Of a DNA stretch of 64,000 nucleotides, positions 11,707 to 23,931 are shown in pieces (positions within the stretch are counted from its first letter, which is position 1; the number at the start of each line of letters is the position of its first letter). Origin of the DNA: Punctularia strigosozonata HHB-11173 SS5 (taxonomy: Eukaryota; Basidiomycota; Agaricomycetes; Corticiales; Punctulariaceae); contig NW_006767446.1 in NCBI RefSeq assembly GCF_000264995.1, positions 814,041 to 878,040 on the forward strand, written 5' to 3'. The translations under genes were made by a program, and so were the position numbers. Under the pieces are notes generated by a model. That model was given only the letters and a program-made list of their open reading frames with translations, ran no database searches and was not told where the DNA came from.

Positions 11707-12918
11707 ATGCCGCCGCGCATCCTCTTCGTCAGTGGCTTTCACCCCAACACGCGCGCCCGGGACCTCGCGTACGAGTTTGAGCGGTAAGACAGCAGCACAA
11801 CTTGTGTCAACGACTTGTGGTTAACTTCTGTTGGTTCGCGCAGGTATGGCCCTCTCGTTCGCTGCGATGTTCCTGCACCCCGCAACCCGCACAGCAACAA
11901 CCCGTGAGTGCCCGTTTCCCTTCGCCTTCGGTCGAACGCGCACGCATCGTGCCTCGCCTTTGTCGCAAGCCGACTCGGCCCCGAACCTTGTGCACTTCAC
12001 CGACCGACCGACCGGATCGATGGCGCGGCTCGAGATATGATCAGAAGTCACGTCGCACACGTACCCGATTGCGAACTTTGCTTGGCGCGCGCGTCTCCTG
12101 CGACCTAAAAAAAAGGGGGAAAAACACATTGGTCGATCCGCGGTCCTTCGTCGTCGCCTCGATATCGTCGTCCTCCCTTCGTGAACGAGCGCTCAACGAA
12201 CCTCGCTACCTTTCAGCTACGCCTTCGTCGAGTTCCGCAGCACGCGTGATGCCGAAGACGCATATTACGATCTGTATGTTGCACGCGTCGCTTTGTATGC
12301 GCCGCCCATACTGATCATGATAACAGGCATGGCCGCTCCTTTGAAGGTGCCCGTTTGAGCATTCAGGTATGTTCCACTCTCCCTTCAAGCTTGTTTCATC
12401 CACGCGTATCCTTCAACCTTATGTGTTATGGTCCCGGATGCTTACGTCCAATCTTACAGTGGGCAAAGAATCCTCCTTCCTCTGTATGGCGTTATGATCG
12501 TCGTTCGCCGCCTCGCTCTCGTCGGGAGCGCTCTCGCTCACCCCGCCGCCGCCGTGACGACGACGACAGACGTGATCGTGACCGTGACCGCGATGACAGG
12601 CGCTCCGATCGCTCCGACCGAGACCGTGACCGCGACCGGGACCGTGACGACCGCCGCTCGGACAGAGACAGGGACAGGGACGACCGCCGCGAACGGAGGC
12701 GCAGCCGCAGCCCGGATCGCGACCGCGACAGGAAGCGCAGCCCATCGCCGGATCGTGAGAGGGAGAGGGACCGCGACCGCGAGAGGGAGAAAGACAGGGA
12801 TCGCGCGCGCACTCCTCCTGCGCCGGTGAGCGAGAACGGGGTGAAGGATAAGGAGGTGGTGGTGGAGAGGGAGGAGGATAGGGATAAGGCGCAGACGCCG
12901 CCGCCGGAGTACCGTTGA
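11707..12918 (+). CDS. SR-type splicing factor (one RRM plus RS/RD domain)
   Basis: Five exons join in frame: 11707-11783, 11844-11903, 12217-12273, 12327-12366 and 12460-12918, giving 230 residues. The RRM starts at residue 4 with ILFVSGF (RNP2) and continues YEFERYGPLVRCDVP, YAFVEF (RNP1) and HGRSFEGARLSIQWAKNPPS. From about residue 95 the protein is dominated by SRSPRRRR, DRDRDR and ERERDRDRE repeats. This is the build of small SR proteins that bind pre-mRNA and recruit the spliceosome. The 313-base third intron is long for this window. The repeat also creates a long open frame on the opposite strand, which I treat as an artefact. Confidence 0.9.
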
Positions 12919-13312
12919 ATCAAGGATCAGTACTAGTGAAAAGAGCGTGCGCGCGTGCCAACGGCAGCGGGCGGTGCGAGAAATGGGCGCGAGGTCGGAC
13001 TCCGACGACCGCCATTCTTTCCCTTCGAGTTTATTCATTCTTCCCGCCTCTTTACTCTTCACCTTCAAAAGAAAGTAATTGCGCCCCTTGCATGTTCTTG
13101 CTCGAGGGGTGCAAACCTGTCGTAGCTTTCATATCTTCTCCCCTTACGCCTGAACGTAATGGACAAAACATGGCACGAACTTCATAGCCCTAGTATACAT
13201 TCGACTGGATGTCTTATATCCTACGCACACTGCAGAATAAAAATGGGGCTGTGGGAAGTTGTACGTCGTTTGCAGTTTGGTATGACGTGCCGTTCTTGGA
13301 TTGCTGGGGCCC
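12919..13312. other. Convergent 3' region
   Basis: Space between the SR gene and the dienelactone hydrolase, both ending here. It should contain both 3' UTRs; no separate gene is visible. Confidence 0.4.
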
Positions 13313-14372
13313 CTACAGGTACTTTTGGAACCACTCAACGCTCGCTTTGAACGCAGCTTCTTTGCCCGCCTTGACCTTGGGGTCGCTCTGCGCAGCTGGT
13401 AGGTTAGTAAATCAAGTAGACGTCGACGCTGCGAGCTACTGGATACGGACCACGTCTGCGCGCACGGCGAAGCCATGCGAGCACCCGTCTGCGTACGTGC
13501 GCTTGTACCCTGGCGCGAACTTGTCTCCCAGGATCTTGTCTGCGGCAGCTTGTTTCTCGGGCGGGAACGGGTTGTCCGTCTCGCAGCTGTTGATGAGGAG
13601 CGGGGCTTTGGATACCTCGGCGTATTTCTGTATGTAAAAGGATCGGGCTGTGAGTGGGGAGGATAAAGGAGGACGGCATAACGAGCACGCGTTACCTCAA
13701 GGTCAGAGATTTCGAGACGCGAAGGGTGCGAGACGATGGTGACGTGGGTAATGTTCTCGAAGGCGAGGTCGAAGCTGTATCGCGCTAGGAAGATCGAGGT
13801 ATTAGTGTTGCTCACGCGTGTGCAAGGAGAGATCGAGGGCGCTTTACCTCCCAAGCAGTAGCCGGTTGTCCCAATGCGCGTCACGCCGTCTGCTTTGAGA
13901 GCCGCGATGACCTTGTCGAGGATGGGACGGAGCTGGGCGGGGCCATGGCGCGCCATCCAGGCCTCGCGGTTGAAGCCGAGCGTCGCATGCTGGTCAAAGG
14001 GCGGGATCGGGTCCGATTCGAGGTAGTCTGGAACGATGGTCTTGAAGCCGTTCCGAGCAAAGTCGTCGGCAACCAGCTGTACATATCAAAAGGGATGTTA
14101 GTCAATTGACCTCGGAAGTGAAACGGGGACGTGCCTTGTTGTTCTGAGCGAGACCGAAGACGTCGGTGAGGAAGAGGACAACTTTGTCCTTGGGATAGTC
14201 CTCTGCCGGGGTGGAGACGTAACAGGGTACGCCTCCGATCTCTTCTATCGTGCCTTCGGGGGTGCCTTCATGGCGCACACCTGTCGTACGCAGCATCAGA
14301 TGAATGTCGGCATGGACAAGGCCGTAGACGATTTGACCACATACTTTGGAAACATTCGTTGGTGAGACTCAT
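13313..14372 (-). CDS. Dienelactone hydrolase family protein
   Basis: Cytosolic alpha/beta hydrolase of the DLH family. The start MSLTNECFQ at 14372 is followed by a 70-base intron and then GVRHEGTPEGTIEEIGG, the typical fungal DLH opening. Further exons give VVLFLTDVFGLAQNNK, IGTTGYCLGG with the nucleophile Cys in G-Y-C-x-G-G, then NSCETDNPFP with the acid, and DGCSHGFAVR with the His. The protein ends SVEWFQKYL, a common fungal DLH C-terminus. Family members cleave dienelactones in aromatic catabolism, but many fungal paralogues have unknown esterase substrates. All three catalytic residues are visible, so it looks functional. Confidence 0.88.
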
Positions 14373-14492
14373 ATCATTAAGCTAACGAGCTTGATGTCTT
14401 GGATGATACTGTTCGCTTGAACGAGAAGACCGGCGTCTGGGACTCTGGTGCGAGAGGTTGGCTGCAGAATAAGTTGCGCGCAAGGCGTTGAA

Positions 14493-14498
14493 TTTATA
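14493..14498 (-). promoter_or_regulatory. TATA box, dienelactone hydrolase
   Basis: TATAAA on the minus strand, about 121 bases upstream of the proposed start codon; position is plausible for a fungal gene with a short 5' UTR. Confidence 0.35.
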
Positions 14499-15138
14499 CA
14501 CCCTTTGCAGGAGGTTTTGGATGGCCGATCGGGAACGGAGTTCGGCAAGGACAGCGGATGCATCGGGAGAGGCTTTAGCTCGCGATTTTGTTTCTGACGA
14601 TGTGGTAGTGGGAGCAGGAAACAAAAATAGAACATCATCATGCTCATCGTGGGAACGAACTTGGGAGTGGCGCGGACATGCCGACTTGCTTTGACCTGCG
14701 ATTCTACCGATGAGTATCCTACATAAGTATGATCAGCAAGCAGGCTCAAACGGCACTTCATATCATTGCATACAGATCCCGCGGCGCGACAACTCCTCAC
14801 GATCATCTACTTCTGATCATGATTTGCACTGGTCTATGCTCTCTTCGCGCTCATGCTGTGTTGTGGCTAAGTCTTCCGTGGGACGTGCACAACGCGTCAG
14901 GCTTAAGGATTTGCTGAAACAACTTCCGGAATATGATAGCTTTCGCGGAACTCACAGCTCAGCAGATGAGGCAGCAAGCTGCGCCGCATTCACTATATCG
15001 ACGACGCGGCCTGTTGTCCTTGGGGTGAGAGCCCGCAGCTGCCCGCAGTTCTCTTTGTGGTGGTTTAAAAATCTTGCAGTTCTGGCACTTCAGTATTAAA
15101 GAACTACCAGTGACCAGGCTCTCGCTCAGTACTCCAGT
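14499..15138. other. Intergenic between divergent genes
   Basis: Upstream regions of the dienelactone hydrolase and the TAP-like hydrolase. Only short, overlapping open frames without protein-like features are present. Confidence 0.4.
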
Positions 15139-17379
15139 ATGCCTCGCAAGATGGGGCGCATTGCTTGCCCTTGGATTATCACCACCTTGCTCTCAGTCGT
15201 GACTCTTGCCTCTGTCTCCAACGACACACAGGCTGATTCCGAGGCTATCTGGGCCACGGTGAGCAGAAGTTCATCATACTTTCTGTCGAGATGCTGATGC
15301 TAACGTATCTCTATAATGGTTTACGCCCAGCACGAATTTAACGTGGACCGATTGTTACGAGACTCTGCACTTGCAATGTGCACGTCTTCAGGTCAGACAC
15401 GCGGATTCGTGATAGATCTCCGATAACTGACCAATTGCCCTTTTATACTCAGGTTCCGCTTGACTACAATGATCCTGACGGTCCGATGGCTGCCGTCGCG
15501 ATGATCAGGGTCCCTGCCAAAGTCGCTGTGGATGACCCGACTTACAAAGGTCCTATTCTGATCAATCCGGGTAAGTGGGGTGTAATTTGTCTTCTCGTAT
15601 CACGAGAATGACACTAAGCTTGGTCTTCGAAGGCGGTCCGGGTGGTTCCGGGGTCGACATAGTCGTCGGTCTCGGACCGACGTTTAAACTGCTCGTGGGC
15701 GACAACTTCGATCTTATTGGATTTGATCCTAGGTTTTTCCTTCATAGGCGTAGATGCGTAGGATACTATACCCGTGTTGACACCTCTTTCAGAGGCGTCA
15801 GTCGGACGACTCCTTCCATGCTCACGTTCCCCATTGCTGCGGAAGGCCAAACGTTTACCGTCGAACGCCTGCAAGATCCTCCACTCAATGCGACCGTGGA
15901 CGCCATCGCGCGCACGCATGCTCGCTACTCCGTGCTTGGCAGCTTGGCAGCCGCTCGAGACCTCGGTGTTGTGCAATACATGACGACGGCCACCGTTGCG
16001 CGGGACATGCTCAGCATTGTTCATGCGCATGGATTGGAAAAGCTGCAGTACTATGGCATCTCGTACGGGAGCGTCTTAGGTGTGTCGTGCTCCTGTTGAT
16101 CACATTTGAGACGCTCAACGTTGGTGGGAGAATAGGGCTTACGTATGCAGCGATGTTTCCTGACAAAGTCGAACGAATGGTTGTAGACGGTGTATTTAAT
16201 GCGACGGATTACTATTCCGCTCAGTGGTCGAGTAATCTGCGGTAAGACCTTCACACGTACGGTCAACATGTTGAGCGTCAACTGATGCAGCGCCCCAGAG
16301 ATACCGATAAGATCCCGGAAATGTTCTACGAGACATGCGCCCAGGCAGGACCGGATCTGTGCGCACTCTTCGCGCCGGATTCTGCAAGCGTCAAGGCGCG
16401 AGTTGAAGCGCTTTTCGACTCGCTTAAACGGCGCCCCATCGCCTCCCCACCGCATCTTCAAACACTACGGACGGCACGCTGGACTACGGCATCGTCGACT
16501 ACGGCCTTGCACGCAACGTGTTCTTCACATGGTTCTACAACCCGTTCTCGGGCGAATGCGACTCCGAATCTAGCGCTGGATCGCAGATCGACACGGAGAC
16601 GCTCATGGCGATATCGTGCACGGACGGGGACCCCGTCTCGGGCGATTTGAACGACCTTGACGGGTGGTTCGATCAGTTGGCGACCACTTCAAGCTGTGCG
16701 GATGTATTCATCAATCACGTGATATGCTCGTGTGTGCCATTCACCTTTGCCAATATCGCGATGACGCTGATTCAAGAAAGCAGAGGTTGGACCGTGCGGC
16801 AAAAGGAGCGATTCACGGGTACACAAAGACTAACTTGCAGATCAATCTCCCATCTCACCATCGATTGCAGGTCCCTTCGTTGGTATCAACACAAGCTTCC
16901 CTATCCTCCTCGTGGGCAATACTGCGGACCCAGTTACTCCTCTGGAAGGGTGAGTCTGCTTCTTCCGGCATTTCCGAGTCGATCTGACCGTATCCCAGCG
17001 CCAAGCTAATGGCCGAAGGATTTGTCAATTCCGTCCTTCTAACGCAAAGCTCGCCTGGAGTGAGCCGACCGCCTTGTCGTTTTGCCTGTGCGCTTGAGGC
17101 TGAGATCCGTTCTAGCATAACGCATTCTCCGCCACTAGTCCTTGTACTATTGCGGCTATGGCGGCATATTTTCAGAATGGCTCGCTTCCGGAGCCGGGGA
17201 CTGTCTGTGAGATCGAGGACGTTATGTTTCCGCCTGCCAACATTACCAAAACCCCGACTACCGGCGAGCAGACCACCACGATCACTAAGCGGAACGCTCA
17301 GAACGAGAATATGTCAGAGAAATTGCACAAGCTGAGGACTACGTACAAGGTGCCTAAGCTAGGCAGCTTTGGATTCTAG
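15139..17379 (+). CDS. Secreted TAP-like alpha/beta hydrolase (tripeptidyl aminopeptidase type)
   Basis: The start MPRKMGRIACPWIITTLLSV begins a signal peptide (15139). After introns come QVPLDYNDPDGPM, ILINPGGPGGSG split by an intron with the oxyanion-type GGPGGSG, NFDLIGFDPRGVSRT, and KLQYYGISYGSVLG with the nucleophile Ser in G-I-S-Y-G. Then follow YAAMFPDKVERMVVDGV and ILLVGNTADPVTPLEGA with the acid Asp. Joining SSPG to HNAF across an intron supplies the catalytic His. The C-terminal TAP_C region reads CTIAAMAAYFQNGSLPEPG, and the protein ends KLGSFGF. About ten short introns. Members are secreted exopeptidases or esterases; the substrate cannot be told. All catalytic residues are present, so it looks intact, although exon borders around 16440-16480 and 16800-16870 are uncertain. 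Confidence 0.85.
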
Positions 17380-18198
17380 CGAGTTCCTCTGGCATCTGCA
17401 ATGCAATCACATAGGTGACTTGTGACTCCGAGTCAACTGGGTTCGAGTCGCGTCTTCGGCTGGCGATTGTACTACATCGCTGTGCAGTCCCCGACGCAAT
17501 ATTCTCTTCGGAATGTTCGTAGGGGCGAAATGGGCGCCGATTGAATGGTAAGAGACACGAATGCATGCCAAGGCAGACACCGGATATAAAGCCGGACCGC
17601 GGCGGCGCGTTTCTATACATACCCACGTGGCAGCCGCCGTTGATGACTCCTCTCCTCGCCCGACGTCCAGCCCGCGACCAAAACTCCAAGACATCTCCGT
17701 CGATTCTGCGCTTGTTAACTGATGCTAAAATACCATTAACTATTCAAGTGAATGATGTCTATCTGCTCGGTCCACCTAGCTGGCTTCATATGAGAACCTA
17801 GCGACCATGATGCGGAAGTTTCTCGGCATCGGAGGAGTCAACCGTGCTGGATCCCGTTGATGTCCGTCTTGCAACGCGTGCGTCGTATTCCGGAATCTAC
17901 CTCATGACCCGATCTTTTCTATTCAATAGGTGCCACAGAGAAGCTTATAAGGCTGCCATGACCCGTTCATTAGAAGCCCGAAATCGCGACGAGCCGCCGA
18001 CGAGGGTTGTCCCCCGGTCACGTACTTTTCACTCAATTGAAATCCAAACGAGCTCACCTCCTCGAGGTGCCCTGACTTCATGGAACGCACCCGGTGTTCC
18101 CCCACATGGGTGGAGCTTTCGACTATATAACGCAGTACGCGAAATCATCCAAGAACGGCGTGCTTTGTCGAACGGCGCATCCGACATACAGATCAGTC
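17380..18198. other. Intergenic upstream of acetylxylan esterase
   Basis: No gene that I can support. Contains the acetylxylan esterase promoter. A TTCGA-containing stretch near 17440 resembles a tRNA B box but lacks a matching T-stem. Confidence 0.4.
18124..18130 (+). promoter_or_regulatory. TATA box, acetylxylan esterase
   Basis: TATATAA lies 69 bases upstream of the ATG at 18199, a typical position for a strongly regulated fungal secreted-enzyme gene. Confidence 0.6.
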
Positions 18199-19279
18199 AT
18201 GGCCATTCGATCCGCCTCTCTCCTTCTCCTTGGCGCGACGCTCGCCTTTGCTGGCCAACTCGAGGAGCGGCAGAGCGGATGTCCTCAGGTCCACGTCTTC
18301 GGTGCTCGCGAGACGACGGTGCCTCCTGGCTACGGTACCGCTGGCCAGGTCGTCGACTCCATCCTCAGCGCCTACCCCGGATCCACTGCTGAAGCCATCA
18401 ACTACCCTGCGTGCGGTGGTCAGGCCTCCTGCGGCGATGTCAGCTACGCCAACTCGGTCCTTCAAGGGGTGCAGGCGGTTGCCAGCCAGGTCAACTCTTT
18501 CAACCAGAAGTGCCCCAGCACGTTCCTCGTGCTCGTTGGCTACTCCCAGGTGAGCCTTTCTCCCGTAACCAAACGCCCGAACGAGAAAACTGAACTCAGT
18601 TAGGGTGGACAAATCTTCGACGACGCGTACTGCGGTGGTGGCGACACAAACGAGGGCCTTACCAGCACCGCCATCCCGATTTCCACCTCTGCGCAAGCTC
18701 AGATCAAGGCTGCCATCTTCATGGGCGACCCCAGGCACATCCCCGGCCTTTCTTACAACGTCGGTACTTGTCAGGCGTCCGGGGTAAGCATTCCTGTCCT
18801 ATGTTCTGAAAGTCAAACACTTACACTCAACCTTACCAGTTCGCGCCGCGACCGGCGGGATTCCAATGCCCGTACGCCAGCAACATCCAGTCCTACTGCG
18901 ACTCCTCCGACCCGTACTGCTGCAACGGCAACAATGCGGCAACGCACCAAGGATACGCGAACGAGTATGGCGCCGTCGCGCTCACGTTCGTCAAGAACAA
19001 GCTCAACACTGCCATCGCGGGTAGCGGCAGCGGTGGATCCTCTGGGACCACCACCTCCCCGACCTCCACAGCTCCCGGTTCGGGGTCGACACCTCCGGCG
19101 GGTGGAAGCGCGGCTCACTGGGCGCAATGCGGCGGACAGGGCTTCACGGGCCCCACGACCTGCGCATCGCCGTACACGTGTCAGTGCGCCAATGCTTGTA
19201 AGTTTTCTTCGCATTTTGCCATATGATGCAATAAATGCCACTGCTGACCCCTTCTCCAGACTACTGCCAGTGCCTATAG
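18199..19279 (+). CDS. axe1: Acetylxylan esterase, CE5 family, with C-terminal CBM1
   Basis: Four exons (18199-18549, 18604-18783, 18840-19197, 19260-19279) give 302 residues in frame. A signal peptide ([19 protein letters not shown]) is followed by the mature CE5 domain: [39 protein letters not shown] with the nucleophile Ser, [16 protein letters not shown] with the catalytic Asp and ATHQGY with the catalytic His. This resembles the known Trichoderma reesei acetylxylan esterase closely. A Ser/Thr/Gly/Pro linker leads to CBM1: [22 protein letters not shown] and YYCQCL, with the conserved Cys and aromatic residues. It removes acetyl groups from xylan outside the cell. The CBM1 domain supports a plant-cell-wall-degrading life style. 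Confidence 0.95.
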
Positions 19280-20011
19280 AAATTACCACCTCCATCCATG
19301 ACCGACTTCGTCTTGTTGAACAGGCCGTAGGGCACGAGCCGTGTCCCAGCGTGGGGCTGCCGCAGTTAGGCTTCATGTAGTATCCGACTGCTTGGGCAGC
19401 ATACTTGCCAATGATGTTTGCGTTCGGTGACCTCATCATCTCTCTGGAGCGCTCTAGCATGCAACTATTCTCCGAGCACTACCCGGCACCGGACCGACTG
19501 AGAACGACGAGAGCTTGGCCTCAGGTATCATCTTCGTTGTCGCCCACTACGCCTGGCTTGCATTTTGGCAAAATAAAACATTGTATACATCGTCTTGAAC
19601 ACCTTACGAGTACTCGGCTTCTCTGCGTAGTCTGATGGATGGTGCTCTAGAACGAACTTTCAGTTACCGAAGTCCCACGAACGACCACACCGTGCCGCCT
19701 GCCTCTCGCTTCTCGCGTTTTTTTCCGAACGTGGAGACAGGGGCGAGCATAAGCTGTTACTTCAGTCGAGAATTTTCAATGCTCTTACACTTCAGCCATT
19801 CGGACCCCAACCATCGACGCCTGGCTATAACTCGTTGCGCATAGCGATGATATCCAAGATCAACATTGTGTGCTAATCGACCGCGATGGTGCGCCAATGA
19901 CCAATACCCGGAGTCGCCTCAATGTTTACTGATACACACCAGGAAGCACGCAAACATACATCTAGCGTACACAGCCTAATGAAGACCCCCTTCAAGTCCC
20001 TCGCGCGGAAA
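19280..20011. other. Convergent intergenic region
   Basis: Between the 3' ends of the acetylxylan esterase and TPR-CHAT copy C. AATAAA occurs near 19573, which could serve as a polyadenylation signal. No gene seen. Confidence 0.35.
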
Positions 20012-23000
20012 TCAAATACCGAGATGAATGTAAGGCGCCCATCGGCACGGGTCTGGATGAGTTTCACGCAAGTGTCGCACCGCAGCGTCAAGTGCGTATG
20101 CAATGTCGCACGGGTCGATGAATTCGTCGTCGTGCCCGAATATCTCCTGATACACTGATTTGGCGATCTCCGGTCCATCGACGTCTTCCATTGACCTGGA
20201 TACGAATGGTGAGTCTGTTAGGAATAAACCTTCCAAATTGTTAATTCGGCAACGTACCACAGCGTCGCGATCACACTTTTGAAGCCTGCAAAAAGCATGG
20301 TTGCGGCGAGGTGAACTGTCTGGTCCGGGTGATTCTGAAAGGTTGTTCCTACATAAAATTCATGTCCTAGAGATCGAAAAATGTCGCTCACCTGGTCACC
20401 CTTCGCAGTTTCACATGCACTCAAAAACGCCATGAACGCTCTCGGAAGTGCCACCGGCATCAATGTTTCGATCGTAAGCAAATTATCGCGCATAACGAAT
20501 CCGCTCATGAGCGGATTTTCAGGATTTTGTTGGCCATGACAGGCAAGATGCAATATCGTGGCCTGTGGTAGTAAGTGCAAGAATGTGTCGGCACTGATAC
20601 CTCCCTCGACCCCTATCAAGGCATCATCCGATGGCGGGAGTGCGATGGTTGCCCCATCCGGTAATGCCTCGCGCACGGCGCACATCTCCTCTTCAGTGGC
20701 CAGAAGGTCTTCCCACTGCGTCATAGATGAGTGGGACACCGCGGCGACCAAGGCTCGAACATTCCGCTTCTCGATTGGGACATACGATTCTCTGGCTGAA
20801 ATCAAAGAGCCGAGAGTCGGCACGTAGGAAGATACGACGAAATCCGAGCACCAATCTCTTCCTACTCCCGCAGCATGGATAGGGAGATGGACAAAGTGTC
20901 CCGTCGGACACCACCATATCCGGGGACGCTTCCGGCCTGCGGCACGCTGTAGGTGCGGTAGTGAGTCTTGATATAGTATCATGTACAGATGAACCTAACC
21001 TCGACTCTCAGTTCCTCGAGAACAGGAGTAACCACGTCCACCCATAAGCGTTGCAGGATCTCCTCTGCCTTAGCATGCCGTTCCGTGATACGTCCAGCAG
21101 ACTTCGCTAACTTGAGACGATTTCGCAGGGTAGATCTCGCCTTCGTCACAACTGAACGCCATAATGACCCTGATTCCAGAAGCCAGGCGTCGGTGACGGA
21201 AGAAAGGGAAATTGTGACGGGGTCACCGCAGGATCTAATGACGATGGCATGGCAGGCTAGGGTGCTCGATACAAGCACAATGACAGGGCCCCTTTCTGCT
21301 GCCTTCGCAAGCGTCGAAAACTGGTCGGGAAGCAGGAACCTCTGGAATCCCGTCACTGCACGAACCTCGTCCAGCAGGCGGTTGAACTCTTCGCTCTGCT
21401 GCCTTCTCCGCATGGCTGCAGCTTCCACAATGCGTGGATCTGGGGTGGAATAAGATGTGCTATCGCTAACCTGATCCAGTTGTCGTGCAAGTGATGATAA
21501 CCTATGACGAAACTCGATGGGAACGGCGTCGAATGGAGACCTCAAGCGTAGGGCATGCGTCCAGAAGACAGCCCGGCCTTGTTCGAGAATTTCGATCGCC
21601 ACTTGCGGAAACGACATATTGAGTGCGTGAGACGCTCCGGCTAGCGCTATATGCTGACCCGAAATCAGGGACTGGAGTCGCGCTTGTAGCTGGAGGCCAA
21701 AGAACGCGATACGGGGGAGAAGGCCAACAGCCTGTACATACATGTCCAGTAGCGTGGTAGATACGGACTTCTCGGCGGCAAGAATATCCCCGTAGCTTGT
21801 CTGGATTATTCCAAGGACGCGTGCTATTCCAAGAAATTTAGAGCGCACATCCCGAGTATTATTCTGCATCGCTTCAGCTAAGTAACGAAGCGCGGCAGAC
21901 AGGCTGCGGTATGGAGTGCCGTTCTCGGTGTATATCTTCGCTGCATCGATAAGACAGTCGAAGCGCCCACGCCGTCCCGACTTCGTTTCAGACAGCTGCT
22001 TCATGAGAATGTCCAAGGATCGCAGGGCATCGTTGGGATCGTGAGTTAACCGGAATCTCGTTAGGTAGGAACTTGCTATTGTTCGAGGGCCTTCCTGGCC
22101 ATTGGCCCTTCGTGGTCCGTATAGAGCAGGCCCCAGCTGTTCAATCGCATTGTTTACGTCAGAAAGACAATTCAGATAACGACCTCGGAGTAGAAGTGAT
22201 TTTGCGAGCGAATAGACCGCTGCCACATGATCCGCGTGATCAGCCGGTATGGAGGCGAGTAACCTTTCAGAAAGGATTATCGCCATTTCTATGTCTTCAG
22301 ATGCGAAGAGCTGAGTGAAACGGCTGCAAAGATGGGATACTGTGCCTAGAACAACGGTGCTGTAATCGGCTACCGAAGGAGAGACAATTGCCATTGCGCG
22401 GGTGCTCCAATGCACCGCCTCATTGAGATCGGCAAGATCCCCAACTTCGTTAAAGCGGAGAGACAATATTTCCGCGAGCAAGATGGCAGGAGCGAACCCT
22501 CGTGGATGATCTGTAGGTGCTTCATCCACAGCCTGTCGACTAAGACGAACGGCTTTCTCGAGATCATCTAGTTCACCACCCCAAGAAAAACGAAGATGCA
22601 GAGTCATTGCAAGATTACCCAGAAGCTCCCATCGATCCCTAAAACCCACAGGACAGATCTCCAGCACTTCGTGACGTATTGTGACAGACTTCTCGATGTC
22701 TCGGCCGTCCGAGAGCGTATATTGGTGACGAAGATCCAAGAGGTTTGCTACCACGGTCAAAGTCGAGAACCGAGGGCGGCGACAGTTGGAGCGCTCAATT
22801 TCGATGGCATGCAATCCAAGGTCGATCGCCTTATCCAAATCCTCCGTCGTGCACGTAAGAAAACATTTGCGTTGCATCGCCAAGAGCATGCCCTGAATTG
22901 GTTTACCGTGGGCGGTGTGTGTTGGGGGACAAAGCCGCATGGACTCTTCGAAAACGGATATTGCTTCTTCAAGATCGCTGTAATGGCCGAGAAACTCAAA

Positions 23001-23862
23001 TCGACGAAGCACATAGAAGCCTAAGCATCGAAGATGCTGATGTCTTTCGTGTATTTGCGAGGGGTGCATCTCAGTCAACGCGCGGCGTTGTAGCTGCATG
23101 GCTTCATCGAGGAAGCTCATAGCCCCGGTGTCACCAAAGCGTCGGAACAGGATCCATCCAAGAATGTGTGGAGCTGTTGCTTGCATCGGATGCCCTGTGC
23201 CACATAGAGGAATAGACTCCCGACATAACGATTCGGCCATATCCAGCTCTTCAGGGTTCGAAGTAGTGGAAGCATGGAGTTCAAGGATGTGTGCATAGAA
23301 GACAAAAACGGTGGGGCACACCATGCTGTCCGCTCGACAGAGCGCATGAGCCTTTTGCGCTTCTGTCCAAGCGCGGGTTAAGTCATCCTGATTCTGGGAG
23401 TAATGAAATCGATCTATGAAAGCGCGTGCCAGCTCGATTAGAACGTGGTGGCGCGCAGGGAGAAGATCCGACGTTGCGGGCGTTCCGTCTGAGCTTAGTT
23501 CCGCAGCAGGACGAGGATGTTGACTGGAGTAATCCTCCAAGATAGCCTCGATCATTGTTATGCATCTTTGAACCGCCTCAAGGTCAGTCTTCTGCAAGAA
23601 TTGTTGGCGAAGTGCGACAGCGTCGTGGAAATGACCGTTTGGGACGTTATCTGACAGTCGCGGGTGGTATAAATATTGTCAGTTTGTGACGCAAGGAGGC
23701 ATCGGTGATGATACCTGGTGTACAGTCGCAGATACACTGAAAATTAGGCAGAGCCCAATCTGGTAAGTGAATCATTTGTTTTGATGAAGTACCCACTGCT
23801 GGCTCAGATATGAGCGAGGTAGGATACACGAAGCAGGTAGGCGTACGGTTCTGCGAACTCAT
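20012..23862 (-). CDS. TPR-CHAT protease, copy C (apparently intact)
   Basis: Five or six exons, about 1,200 residues. Exon 1 starts MSSQNRTPTC at 23862 and ends with ICDCTPG, the I-C-x-C motif shared by all copies. A long alpha-helical TPR region (about 23660-21600) has repeated blocks such as DLEEAISVFEESMRLCPPTH and DLNEAVHWSTRAMAI. Then come ILEQGRAVFWTHALRLRSPF, FLLPDQFSTLAKAAERGPVI and SSTLACHAIVI. An intron separates these from RPRIWWCPTGHFVHLPIHAAG. The CHAT domain follows, with ILHLACHGQQ (His) and FMAFLSACETAKGDQ (Cys), and the C-terminus is WAPYIHLGI. No interruptions were found and all splice sites are canonical. CHAT is a caspase-like protease fold; substrate and activator are unknown. 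Confidence 0.88.
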
Positions 23863-23925
23863 ATCATGCGGTCCGTCGTTGAGTAGTAGGGAGAAGATCT
23901 ACACTAGGACCTGTCACTGCACGTC

Positions 23926-23931
23926 TTTATA
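23926..23931 (-). promoter_or_regulatory. TATA box, TPR-CHAT copy C
   Basis: TATAAA on the minus strand, about 64 bases upstream of the ATG at 23862. Confidence 0.5.

Noticed and set aside
12492-13068. Long open frames antisense to the SR protein gene
   Set aside because: They arise from the repetitive Arg/Ser/Asp codons of the RS domain; the plus-strand gene has five cleanly joining exons and an RRM.
17380-17470. tRNA-like B box (GGTTCGAGTC)
   Set aside because: The flanking bases do not form a T-stem and no A box or acceptor stem is present.
18193-19460. Antisense open frames over the acetylxylan esterase
   Set aside because: GC-rich codon shadow; the plus-strand gene is fully supported.
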